A DNA stretch of 44,568 nucleotides from RYN-428 sp035695715. GTDB lineage: Bacteria > Planctomycetota > Phycisphaerae > Tepidisphaerales > Tepidisphaeraceae. The notes under the pieces were generated by a model. That model searched no databases. It was not told the origin of the DNA and saw only the letters and a list, made by a program, of their open reading frames with translations. The DNA lies in contig DASRRM010000204.1 in assembly GCA_035695715.1 (NCBI GenBank), positions 1-44,568 of the forward strand, written 5' to 3'. Below are positions 33,631-42,060 of the stretch, piece by piece. A program made the translations under genes and the position numbers. Position 1 is the stretch's first letter. Each line of letters begins with the position of its first letter.

Positions 33631-35067
33631 ATGACCGAAACCAGAAACGCCGAGCGTCCCGACCCCGATGACCTTCTCGTTGAAATTGCCGAATACGTTG
33701 CCGACACCGCCATCGACAGCACCGAGGCCTACGACACCGCACGGCTTTGCCTGATGGACAGCCTTGGCTGCATGTTGCTGGCGCTCGATTTCCCGGCGTG
33801 CGTGCAGCGGCTTGGGCCGATTGTTCCGGGGGCGATATTGCCGGGCGGGGCGCGGGTGCCGGGGACGAATTTTGAGCTCGATCCGGTGCAGGCGGCGTTT
33901 AACATCGGCACGCTGGTGCGATGGCTCGATTACAACGATACCTGGCTGGCGGCGGAATGGGGACATCCCAGCGACAACGTCGGAGGCATATTGGCCGTCG
34001 CCGATTACCTCGCCCGGCGCGGGGAAGCGATGCCGCCGCTGAACGTGCGCGATCTGCTGACGGCGATGATCCAGGCACATGAGATTCAGGGCGTGCTGGC
34101 GCTGGAGAATGCGTTTAACCGCGTGGGGCTCGATCATGTGATCCTCGTGCGCGTCGCGACAACGGCCGTCGTCACGCGCATGCTCGGCGGGACGCAGGAG
34201 CAGATCGTTGCCGCCCTTTCCAACGCCTGGATCGACGGCGGCGCGTTGCGCACGTATCGTCATGCGCCCAACACCGGGCCGAGAAAAAGCTGGGCGGCGG
34301 GCGACGCCACCAGCCGGGGCGTGCGCCATGCGCTGATGGCTTTGCGCGGCGAAGAGGGATATCCCTCGGCGTTATCGGCCAAAACCTGGGGATTTTATGA
34401 TGCACTGTTTCGCGGAAACCGCTTTGCCCTGTCGCGCGATTTTGGCAGCTATGTCATGGAACATGTGCTGTTCAAGGTGAAATTCCCAGCGGAGTTTCAT
34501 GCGCAAACCGCCGTCGAGGCAGCGCTGGCGCTTCATCCAAAAATTCTTCCCCGGCTTGGCGACGTGCAGCGCATCGTGATCGAGACTCAGGAATCGGCCG
34601 CGAGAATCATCGACAAGACCGGCCCATTGGCCAACCCCGCCGACCGCGATCACTGCTTGCAATATATGGTGGCGGTGCCGCTGATTTTCGGGAGCCTGAC
34701 GGCCGAGCATTATGAAAACGCCACTGCGGCCGATCCGCGCATCGATGCCCTGCGGGCGAAGATGCAGGTGGTGGCGAACCCGGCATACAGTCGCGACTAT
34801 CTCGATCCGGAAAAGCGCTCGATCGCCAATGCGTTGCAGATATTTTTCACCGATGGCACCAGCAGCGAGCGCGTTGAAGTGGAATATCCGGTGGGCCATC
34901 GCCGCCGCCGCGCAGAGGCCGCCCCATTGCTTCGGAGCAAGTTCCAGGCGTGCGTGACAAAGCGTTTGCCGGGAAAAATGGCCCGGGAGATTGTTGCCAT
35001 GTTCAACGAACCGGCGAAACTGGACGCGATGCCGGTGGATGAGTTCATGGCCCTGTTCATTCCGTGA
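33631..35067 (+). CDS. MmgE/PrpD family protein (2-methylcitrate dehydratase-like)
   Basis: Family members dehydrate 2-methylcitrate or act on related compounds such as cis-aconitate. The 478-residue length matches PrpD (483). Recognisable segments are DTARLCLMDSLGCMLLAL, GTLVRWLDYNDTWLAAEWGHPSDN, HEIQGVLALENAF, SWAAGDATSRGVRHALMA and KFPAEFHAQTAVEAAL. No prpB or prpC lies nearby, so a methylcitrate role is not supported by context. AGGAGCAGG precedes the ATG. The stop overlaps a GTG of the histidine kinase frame. Confidence 0.88.
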   Translation: MTETRNAERPDPDDLLVEIAEYVADTAIDSTEAYDTARLCLMDSLGCMLLALDFPACVQRLGPIVPGAILPGGARVPGTNFELDPVQAAFNIGTLVRWLDYNDTWLAAEWGHPSDNVGGILAVADYLARRGEAMPPLNVRDLLTAMIQAHEIQGVLALENAFNRVGLDHVILVRVATTAVVTRMLGGTQEQIVAALSNAWIDGGALRTYRHAPNTGPRKSWAAGDATSRGVRHALMALRGEEGYPSALSAKTWGFYDALFRGNRFALSRDFGSYVMEHVLFKVKFPAEFHAQTAVEAALALHPKILPRLGDVQRIVIETQESAARIIDKTGPLANPADRDHCLQYMVAVPLIFGSLTAEHYENATAADPRIDALRAKMQVVANPAYSRDYLDPEKRSIANALQIFFTDGTSSERVEVEYPVGHRRRRAEAAPLLRSKFQACVTKRLPGKMAREIVAMFNEPAKLDAMPVDEFMALFIP

Positions 35068-35078
35068 AGGCTATATCG

Positions 35079-37073
35079 ATGTCCCACGAGAATCCGCAGC
35101 TCGATACGCTCATCATCGACAACGTCGGCGCGATGGTCGCGGTGACCGATCGGGAGGGTAAGATCATTCGTTTTAATCGGGGCGGCCAGCGAATGATGGG
35201 GTATGAAGCGAATGAAGTGCTGGGCCGCGAGATCTGGGATGTCTTCCCGCCGCCGGAATATCGCCAGCGAACCAGGGAGCGATTCCTGCAATTGATGAAT
35301 GGCGACGCGATGCAACTCGAGGCGATCTGGTTGACCAAATCGGGCGAGCGGAAGCACCTGTCGTGCTATTGCACCGGCGTGCGCGGTCCCAGCGGCGAAG
35401 TGGAATATACCATCGGCACGGGGATCGATGTCACCGCCCGCGTGAGCGCAGAGCAGGCTTTGCGGGTGAGTGAGGCGCGGTTTCGCACGACGTTTGATAA
35501 CGCCGCCATCGGGATGGCGCTGGCCAACGAGGAGGGGCGTTACCTGCACGCCAACCAGGCTTTCTGCCAGCTCATCGGGTACACCGAGGAGCAGTTGCAG
35601 AAGCTGACGTTGCTTTCGATCACGCATCCGGATGATCGGCCGCGAAACCAGGCGATGTTTGAAAGCATTTTCCGCAACAAAGCGCGCAGCTATGTCCTGG
35701 AAAAGCGCTACATCCGTCGCGACGGCAGCGAAGTGTGGGTGCAGGTCAGCGCATCAATCGCCAGCGAGGGGGAAGGTCGGCCTTCGACGCTCATCGGGCT
35801 TTTCGAAAACATCTCGGAGCGCAAGGCAACGCAGGAGAAGTTGGAAAAGGCATATGCCGAGTTGCGGCGTCTGAACGATACACTCGAGCAGCGCGTGCAG
35901 CAGCGCACGGCCGAATTACAGGCCCGCACCGAGGAACTGGATCGCTCGAAGCAAACCCTCGTCGAGCAAAGCGGAATATTGCGGTCGATACTGGACTCGA
36001 TGGGCGACGGCGTGGTGGTAACTGATGGGATGGGGAACCTGGTGCTGATCAATCCGGCGGCGAAGAAGATCAGCGGCCCGGCCGATTCAGGATTGGATCG
36101 GGTCGAGCAGCGCGCCGCCCAACCGTGGTTTTACCGCGCCGACGGAAAAACCCGGTATAAGCCCGAGGAACTGCCCATCATGCGATCGGCGCGCGGCGAG
36201 GCGGTTGACGATGCCGAGGTTCTTGTGCGTCGCCCGGGATACCCCGATACATGGACCAGCGCCACGTCGCGGCCGATCCTGGATGCGTCAAAAAAACCAG
36301 CGGGAGCCGTGGTGGTTATCCGCGACGTGAGCGAGCGCAAGCGCCACGAAGCTGAGTTGGAGGAAGCCAACGCATCGCTTCGCGAAAGCGAAAACCATTA
36401 TAAGGAATTGGCCGATACCCACCTTCGCCTGGCGCGCGAGGTGGAGCATCGGGTGCGGAATAATTTGCAGGGGCTTCTCGGGCTGGTTGCGCTCATGCGC
36501 GACCGGGCGAGCGACGTGCGGTCGTTTGCCGATTCGATGGAGAGCCGCCTGGGGGCCATGCAGCATGTTCATCAGCTTCTGGCGCAGATGCGCTGGAAGG
36601 GCGTGGGAATGCGCTCGCTCGTGGACGGGGCGCTGGCGACGCTAAAGCACATGGCGTGCTTCCCGATTGAAATGAATATTTCCGGTCCGGATATTTTCAT
36701 CGGTCCGCGGCAATTGCTGCCGCTGACATTGGTGATCGTCGAATGGTTCACCAACAGTTGCAAATATGGCGCGCATAGTGTTGCCGGCGGGCGGCTCGAC
36801 ATCCGCTGGGAAACCGTCGGCGATTCGCTGCCGCCACGCATCCGCCTGACCTGGTCCGAGCGTGGCGGCCCTCCGATCGCCGGTCCGGTCGCCCCTTCGG
36901 TGGGAACGGACCTGGTGCTGGGTTTCATCCGCCGGGGGCTGTCCGGCGAGGTCGAGTTGCGCTATCTGCCACAAGGCGTGGATCATGTGATGGAGTTTAC
37001 CGTGCGCAGTGAGGGGATTACATTGCCCGAATCGCGAAAAAATGGCGGCGGCGCGTTAGAATCCGGCCAATGA
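35079..37073 (+). CDS. PAS-domain sensor histidine kinase (HisKA_2/HWE type)
   Basis: A soluble sensor kinase of 664 residues with no membrane helices. Three PAS domains are visible: about 5-125 (DNVGAMVAVTDREGKI), 132-255 (FDNAAIGMALANEEGRY), and 310-430 (ILDSMGDGVVVTDGMGN), with a coiled coil (LEQRVQQRTAELQARTEEL) between the second and third. The phosphoacceptor is in REVEHRVRNNLQGLLGLV, followed by an ATPase domain with IVEWFTNSCKYGA (N box) and a weak G box, TDLVLGFIRRGLSG. This is the HisKA_2/HWE class. No response regulator lies beside it. The ATG at 35079 has GAAGG eight bases upstream; a GTG at 35064 overlaps the previous stop. Confidence 0.88.
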   Translation: MSHENPQLDTLIIDNVGAMVAVTDREGKIIRFNRGGQRMMGYEANEVLGREIWDVFPPPEYRQRTRERFLQLMNGDAMQLEAIWLTKSGERKHLSCYCTGVRGPSGEVEYTIGTGIDVTARVSAEQALRVSEARFRTTFDNAAIGMALANEEGRYLHANQAFCQLIGYTEEQLQKLTLLSITHPDDRPRNQAMFESIFRNKARSYVLEKRYIRRDGSEVWVQVSASIASEGEGRPSTLIGLFENISERKATQEKLEKAYAELRRLNDTLEQRVQQRTAELQARTEELDRSKQTLVEQSGILRSILDSMGDGVVVTDGMGNLVLINPAAKKISGPADSGLDRVEQRAAQPWFYRADGKTRYKPEELPIMRSARGEAVDDAEVLVRRPGYPDTWTSATSRPILDASKKPAGAVVVIRDVSERKRHEAELEEANASLRESENHYKELADTHLRLAREVEHRVRNNLQGLLGLVALMRDRASDVRSFADSMESRLGAMQHVHQLLAQMRWKGVGMRSLVDGALATLKHMACFPIEMNISGPDIFIGPRQLLPLTLVIVEWFTNSCKYGAHSVAGGRLDIRWETVGDSLPPRIRLTWSERGGPPIAGPVAPSVGTDLVLGFIRRGLSGEVELRYLPQGVDHVMEFTVRSEGITLPESRKNGGGALESGQ

Positions 37074-37210
37074 CTGGAACATGTGGTCCTGAGATACGTT
37101 GCATGATGCTGGGCTGGCATTAAGAGATGACGCCTACAACGTGTGCAAGATCTGGGTCAGCAATACCCGTCATCCTGAGGCTTGGCAAAAACGTGAAAGG
37201 TTTGCTCTGA

Positions 37211-38902
37211 ATGCCTGTGACACATCGCCCCATTCCAGTTCTGCGGCCCTGCCCGCGCGTGAAGTCGATCGCAAATAATCTGCACCGCTCGTATCCAACG
37301 GGCCGCCAGGAATTTTCGCGCGCCTACTGTGGCTCTGCCATCGAATTATCCATTTTCACGACCGACCAGTTTCCTGCCGGCGTGCGGGCGAGCCTGATGA
37401 CGACCCTGAACGCCGAGCGACCCGGCGAATGGATCGAAATTCCCTTCGAGCGCAGCGACGAAAAGACATTTGCCTGCCGGGTTGTTCCTGGCCGCCCGGG
37501 CCTCTATTCGTACTGGGCCAGGTTCTCGCTCGACGGCGGCGCGACCTGGATTCACGATCCCGTGCCCGATGCCTGGGTGCTGGTCGATCCGCCGCAGGTC
37601 GATCAACTGCGGCTGTATACGATGATCCCCAATGTATCGGGCACAATCGCCGATTGGTCGGCGGAGTTGCCGCGCATCAAGGCGATGGGGTTTAACGCCG
37701 TCCATCTTTTGCCGCTGACAACGCTGGACACCTCGCGCAGCCCGTATGCCGCCCGCGATTTGTTCGATGTGGACAGCAGCTATCTTGATGCAGGAAGCGC
37801 AAAAACGGGACTCGAGCAGCTGGAAGAATTCATCGAAACCGCCAGGACGCTGGAAATGCGGCTCTGCTTCGATCTGGTGCTGAACCACGTTGGCTCTGAA
37901 AGCAAAATCGTCAAGCAGGCGCCGGAGTGGATTGTGCCCGATCATTCCAGCCCCGACGGCCTTCGCCGCGCGCGATACTGGTCGGACAAAGGCTGGCTTC
38001 CCTGGAACGATTTGGTACTGATCGACTACGAGCATCCCTCGCAGCGCATTCGCGCCGACATCTGGGCATATATGACCGAATACGCCCTGTTCTGGGCAAA
38101 ATATGCCAGCGAGACCGGCGGGTTTGTCCGCTTCGATAATCTCCACAGCAGCGACAAGAAATTCCTCGATTCGGTGACGAAGATTCTCCACGATGAATAT
38201 CCCAATGTTGCGATCATCGCCGAATATTTCACCGATGCCAGCACGCTGTTAAACACAGTGCCGGCCTGGGGATTGAACCTGATTCTGGCCACGCCGTGGG
38301 ATAACCGCTTCGTTCCGCAACTGCGCGATTATCTCAGGTATATCCATTCGATTGGCGAGCACGTCCGGTTTTACATGCCGATTACCTCGCACGATTCGGG
38401 CTCCCCGGCCCAGGAATTCGGCGCGATCGAGTCGACCGTGCCCAGATACGTTGCCGCCGCCCTGCTGGGAACGGGCGCAACGGGCATCACGCAAGGCGTG
38501 GAATGGGGCGACAAACAGCGGATTAACTTCATCGGCATCCAGCCCAAAATGATCCGAACCGGCGAGCCGATGTTCGGCGATTTCCTGAAGAAGGTGAATG
38601 AAATCCTAGTGGCCGAGCCGGCATTCCGCCGCGGCGAGAACTGCCAGTTCGTCGACAACAACCATCACGCCGTGATAGCGGCCTTTCGCCGCGATTCGCG
38701 CCCGGGAAAGATCGGATTCCTGGTGATCTGCAATTTCGATATTCTAAACGAGCACGCGTTCGAGGCCGACCTGTCCAAAATCCCCGGAATGCGCAGCACG
38801 GGCCGATGCGTTGATCTGCTGACGGGAAAGGACTACAGCATCACCGCCGCGAAGGTGTCGCTGACGCTGAAAGTGTGCGCGGCGCATGTGCTGGTGTTTT
38901 GA
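37211..38902 (+). CDS. GH13 alpha-amylase-family enzyme, GlgE-like
   Basis: A 563-residue enzyme acting on alpha-glucans or maltosyl compounds. After an N-terminal beta-domain (residues 1-130) the TIM barrel carries the four GH13 regions: DLVLNH (Asp221), FVRFDNLH (nucleophile Asp309), IIAEYF (acid/base Glu338) and TSHDSG (Asp395). The Asn-His after the nucleophile (DNLH) recalls GlgE maltosyltransferases (DNPH), but identity with GlgE cannot be settled by eye. There is no signal peptide, so it is cytoplasmic. GAAAGG lies upstream of the ATG. 37074-37210 shows nothing else. Confidence 0.82.
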   Translation: MPVTHRPIPVLRPCPRVKSIANNLHRSYPTGRQEFSRAYCGSAIELSIFTTDQFPAGVRASLMTTLNAERPGEWIEIPFERSDEKTFACRVVPGRPGLYSYWARFSLDGGATWIHDPVPDAWVLVDPPQVDQLRLYTMIPNVSGTIADWSAELPRIKAMGFNAVHLLPLTTLDTSRSPYAARDLFDVDSSYLDAGSAKTGLEQLEEFIETARTLEMRLCFDLVLNHVGSESKIVKQAPEWIVPDHSSPDGLRRARYWSDKGWLPWNDLVLIDYEHPSQRIRADIWAYMTEYALFWAKYASETGGFVRFDNLHSSDKKFLDSVTKILHDEYPNVAIIAEYFTDASTLLNTVPAWGLNLILATPWDNRFVPQLRDYLRYIHSIGEHVRFYMPITSHDSGSPAQEFGAIESTVPRYVAAALLGTGATGITQGVEWGDKQRINFIGIQPKMIRTGEPMFGDFLKKVNEILVAEPAFRRGENCQFVDNNHHAVIAAFRRDSRPGKIGFLVICNFDILNEHAFEADLSKIPGMRSTGRCVDLLTGKDYSITAAKVSLTLKVCAAHVLVF

Positions 38903-38915
38903 CTGCATAAGTCCT

Positions 38916-39029
38916 GTAGGGTCCGCACCGCGGACCATTACGCTTGAGGTGGAAAAAGACGGTCCGCGATGCGGACCCTACGAAGAATCGAAGCGCCGCA
39001 CGGCGCAGCGTAACTCGGAGCAAGCTCCG
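38916..39029. repeat. Paired-hairpin repeat, family C, copy 2, with shared tail
   Basis: The left half is GTAG, GGTCCGC, ACC, GCGGACC; the inverted half ends in ACCCTAC near 38981. The tail (GAAGAATCGAAGCGCCGCAC and onward) resembles the tail of the copy at 12.8 kb, and a CGGAG-CAAG-CTCCG hairpin follows at 39016-39029. Confidence 0.78.
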
Positions 39030-39116
39030 TGGGCTTGTTGCGGGGGATTCAAACGTTTTATCGTCGTTGGTGGTAGGAGCGATTGTCCCGACCGTAATAC
39101 CAAACCGGAGCCGCGC

Positions 39117-40052
39117 ATGATGAATCTCTCTAAATTCGCACTGGGAATTGTGGCCGCTTTTCTCGCCGTCGCGCCGATGGGCGCAACCGCCGCCGATAAG
39201 GCGCCCGTGGGCGATCGGCTCTCCGAAGTCCTGCTTCCCGGCCAAGACTGGCAGGTGGTTGCCGACAATCTTGGCTTTGCCGACGGCGCATCGGCCGATG
39301 CCGAGGGCAACTTTTACTTCTCCGACCTCAAATCCAAACCGCCCGCCGTCTACCGGATTTCTCCCGATGGCAAGCAGACCAAGATCGCCGACGCCGGCAT
39401 GAGCGGCACCAAAATTGGCCCCGACGGCCGCCTCTATGGCTGCGGCGGCGGCAAAGTCATGGCCTTCCAGCTACCCGGCGGCAAGGCCACCACCATCGCC
39501 AGCGGCCTGAAAACCAACGACATCGTCATTACCCACAAAGGCTTCATCTACATCACCGAAACCGGCAAGAAACAGGTCACCTTCGTCGACGCCAAAACCG
39601 GCCAGGCCAAAGCCGCCGACGTCGGCATCACCGCCCCCAACGGCATCGGCGTCACCCCCGACCAATCCCACCTCATCGTCTCCGACTACAACGGCATGAA
39701 CGTCTACAGCATGGCCATCGCCGATGATGGAACCCTCAGCGACAAAAAAGCCGTCATCACCATGAAAGCGCCCGCCAACAAACCCACCGTCGCCGGCGGC
39801 GATGGCCTCACCCTCGACACCGCCGGCCGCTGTTACGTCACCACCAAACTGGGCCTGCAAATCTTCGACGCCGGCGGCCAATTGCTCGGCATCCTTCCCA
39901 ACCCCCAGCCCGGCCTCACCAACACCGCCCTTGCCGGCCCCAACCTGCAATACCTCTACATCACCTGCGGCACCAAAGTCTATCGCCGCAAGACCCAGGC
40001 GAAGGGCGCGCTGGGATATCAGGAGCCGATCACGGCAACGCAGAAGAAATAG
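39117..40052 (+). CDS. SMP-30/gluconolactonase-like secreted beta-propeller
   Basis: A 311-residue exported protein (signal peptide FALGIVAAFLAVAPMGATAA) with the SMP-30/gluconolactonase six-bladed propeller pattern: LGFADGASADAEGNFYFSD, YRISPDGKQTKIAD, GPDGRLYGC, NDIVITHKGFIYITET, APNGIGVTPDQSHLIVSDY, and DGLTLDTAGRCYVTT. Such enzymes hydrolyse sugar lactones using a metal. The adjacent uronate isomerase would fit a sugar-acid pathway, but secretion of this protein argues that its substrate is extracytoplasmic. Two ATGs are adjacent (39117 and 39120). The coding strand is notably C-rich compared with genes upstream. Confidence 0.85.
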   Translation: MMNLSKFALGIVAAFLAVAPMGATAADKAPVGDRLSEVLLPGQDWQVVADNLGFADGASADAEGNFYFSDLKSKPPAVYRISPDGKQTKIADAGMSGTKIGPDGRLYGCGGGKVMAFQLPGGKATTIASGLKTNDIVITHKGFIYITETGKKQVTFVDAKTGQAKAADVGITAPNGIGVTPDQSHLIVSDYNGMNVYSMAIADDGTLSDKKAVITMKAPANKPTVAGGDGLTLDTAGRCYVTTKLGLQIFDAGGQLLGILPNPQPGLTNTALAGPNLQYLYITCGTKVYRRKTQAKGALGYQEPITATQKK

Positions 40053-40078
40053 GAGCGCTGGCGGACACGGAGCACTTT

Positions 40079-40146
40079 TACGTGGCACGGGCGGCCCACC
40101 CGTGTTTCCATTTCAAAGACACGGGCGGGCCGCCCGTGCCACGTAA
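40079..40146. repeat. Paired-hairpin repeat, family D
   Basis: On the minus strand the unit reads GTGG, stem CACGGGCG, loop GCC, stem CGCCCGTG; the plus-strand half is the same with a compromised stem. The stem equals that of family B, but the leading tetranucleotide is GTGG rather than GTAT. Confidence 0.85.
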
Positions 40147-40252
40147 AACTCACACGCTCCGAGATGCGCCCAAGGATGGAGGTATTCGCCAATCCCAAAC
40201 GACTATACTCTCGAAACAGATCAAGCTCTCCGCACTCATTGTGAGAACCTAA

Positions 40253-41560
40253 ATGTCCACCGACGTCCTTCACCGCGACCAGATTCCTTCCGCCGTCACG
40301 CACGCCCTGACCGCGCAGCCCGTCACCGACCTGCACACGCACCTCTATGCCCCAGCCTTCGGCACCCCCGTCCCAAACGCCACCGGCCAAACCGACCCGG
40401 CAGGCCTGATGCTCTGGGGCGTCGATGAGCTGATCACCTATCACTACCTCATCGCCGAGGTCTTTCGCGTTGTGCCCGCCAAGGTGCTGCCCTACGACCA
40501 GTTCTTCAAAATGACCCGCCAGCAGCAGGCGGATCACATCTGGAAACACCTCTTCATCGAGCGCACGCCCATCAGCGAAGCCTGTCGCGGCGTCATCACC
40601 ACGCTCAGCAAACTCGGGCTCGATCCCAACGAAAAGTCTCTGGAAAAGTACCGCCGGTTCTTCGTTCAGCAGGACCCAAGCCGCTATGTCGACCGCGTGA
40701 TGGAGCTTGCCAACGTGCAATCCATCACCATGACCAATCCCGTCTTCGACGACAACGAACGCGCGCGTTGGCTGGCAAATCCCCAGGCATTGGCCGACCC
40801 GCGCTTTAAAGCCGTCCTGCGCATCGACCCGATCCTGCTCGACTACGCCAACGCCGCCAGGAAGATGACCGAATGGGGCTACGCCGTATCCGCTGAACCC
40901 ACGAATAGGAGCATCGACGAAGCCCGGCGTTTCCTTCGCGACTGGCTCGATCGCCAGCAGGCGATCTACATCGCCGCCAGCCTGCCGCCGGAATGGCGCT
41001 ATCCCACTTCCCCCGCCGCCGGCCAGACCATGCTCGAGAAGGTCGTGCTTCCCGTATGTGCCGAGCGCAATATTCCGCTGGCCCTGATGATCGGCGCCCG
41101 CCGCGGCGCCAATCCCGCCTTGCAGGACGCCGGCGATTCCCTGGGCCAGGGCGACGTCAACTCGCTGGCTCATCTCTGCTCAAGATTCCCCGACAACAAG
41201 TTTTTGGTCACCATGCTATCCCGCGAAAGCCAGCACGAGCTGTGCGTCGCCGCCCGCAAGTTCGGCAACCTGATGATCTTCGGCTGCTGGTGGTTCCTCA
41301 ACAATCCGTCGCTGATCGAGGAGATCGAGCGGATGCGTTTCGAGCTGCTGGGCACCAGCTTCATCCCCCAACACTCCGACGCCCGCGTGCTGGATCAGCT
41401 CCTCTACAAATGGGACCACAGCCGCAAGATCATCGCCCGCGTCCTGACGGACAAGTACGCCGACCTGACCGACGGCGGCTTGCACATCACCCAAAGCCAG
41501 ATCGCGCGGGACGCCGAGCTTCTATTGGCCGGCAACTTCGCCGAGTTCCTGGCCAGATGA
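40253..41560 (+). CDS. Uronate isomerase family protein (planctomycete type)
   Basis: A 435-residue TIM-barrel metal enzyme related to glucuronate isomerase (UxaC), which interconverts glucuronate and fructuronate. The metal-binding HxH is in DLHTHLY (His28, His30). Other typical segments are GLMLWGVDELITYHYLIAEVFR, EACRGVITTLSKLGLD, and the late FGCWWFLNNPSLIEEI and SFIPQHSDARVLDQLLYKWDH. From memory this shape is common in planctomycetes and differs from enterobacterial UxaC; specificity may also differ. No other uronate-pathway gene is adjacent apart from the gluconolactonase-like protein. Confidence 0.82.
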   Translation: MSTDVLHRDQIPSAVTHALTAQPVTDLHTHLYAPAFGTPVPNATGQTDPAGLMLWGVDELITYHYLIAEVFRVVPAKVLPYDQFFKMTRQQQADHIWKHLFIERTPISEACRGVITTLSKLGLDPNEKSLEKYRRFFVQQDPSRYVDRVMELANVQSITMTNPVFDDNERARWLANPQALADPRFKAVLRIDPILLDYANAARKMTEWGYAVSAEPTNRSIDEARRFLRDWLDRQQAIYIAASLPPEWRYPTSPAAGQTMLEKVVLPVCAERNIPLALMIGARRGANPALQDAGDSLGQGDVNSLAHLCSRFPDNKFLVTMLSRESQHELCVAARKFGNLMIFGCWWFLNNPSLIEEIERMRFELLGTSFIPQHSDARVLDQLLYKWDHSRKIIARVLTDKYADLTDGGLHITQSQIARDAELLLAGNFAEFLAR

Positions 41561-41630
41561 CGCCGGGTGATCGGTTCGCCCGCGCACCATGGCGCATCAT
41601 TTCGCGCCCCAAAATGGTGCGCACCATGGC

Positions 41631-41696
41631 CCATGTCCCAAAATGTCCCCTTTTTTGCGATTTTTCATTCAAAATGGGACATGGCCTTTCTTTTAA
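41631..41696 (+). terminator. Possible terminator hairpin after the uronate isomerase gene
   Basis: CCATGTCCCA at 41631-41640 pairs with TGGGACATGG at 41675-41684; a T-rich CCTTTCTTTT follows. The loop is long (34 bases), so this could instead be an intergenic repeat. Confidence 0.4.
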
Positions 41697-41762
41697 AATA
41701 GCGTAAGTAAATGCCAATCAATTACTTGCATCATTTTATCGCCGCAGTTTCCGCCGCTGGCG

Positions 41763-41814
41763 ATGGGACATTTGGGGCATGTTTGGGACAGGAATGGGAC
41801 GGAAAATGTCCCAT
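41763..41814. repeat. 11-bp inverted repeat of ATGGGACATTT
   Basis: ATGGGACATTT at 41763-41773 recurs exactly inverted at 41804-41814. The GGGACA word or its complement appears about eight times between 41633 and 41842. The rest of the 386-base stretch from the uronate isomerase gene to the IS21 element holds no gene I can support. Confidence 0.6.
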
Positions 41815-41946
41815 TTCCGCCGGGCGGGGATTTTGACGGGACATGGTGATCGCCGACAATGGAATCTGGTGGCGGCCCTTCGCCGTATGTAGACGGAGGT
41901 AGAAAACTCCGAAGCGCGAACTTATGGAAGCCCAACCACGACCGGT

Positions 41947-41982
41947 TGGAAACGGGAATCGAATTGGGGGCCAGGGCGGGCG
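41947..41982 (+). repeat. IS21 left terminal inverted repeat
   Basis: 36-base terminal repeat, matching the right one at 35 of 36 positions (T against C at position 19). It starts with TG as is usual for the family. Confidence 0.93.
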
Positions 41983-42060
41983 CCGAATTGGGGACCACCT
42001 GGTTTCAAAGAATAGCCCCGCTTGGGGCCACGTCAAACACGCCTTCTCTCGATTCTCATG

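Noticed and set aside
33631..35067. Methylcitrate cycle operon
   Set aside because: Only the PrpD-like gene is present; prpB and prpC are absent and the neighbours are a permease and a histidine kinase.
41693..42036. Small minus-strand frames of about 100 codons before the IS21 element
   Set aside because: Two overlapping frames are equally open, both run through the inverted repeats and into the terminal repeat of the IS, and neither has a plausible start or family.
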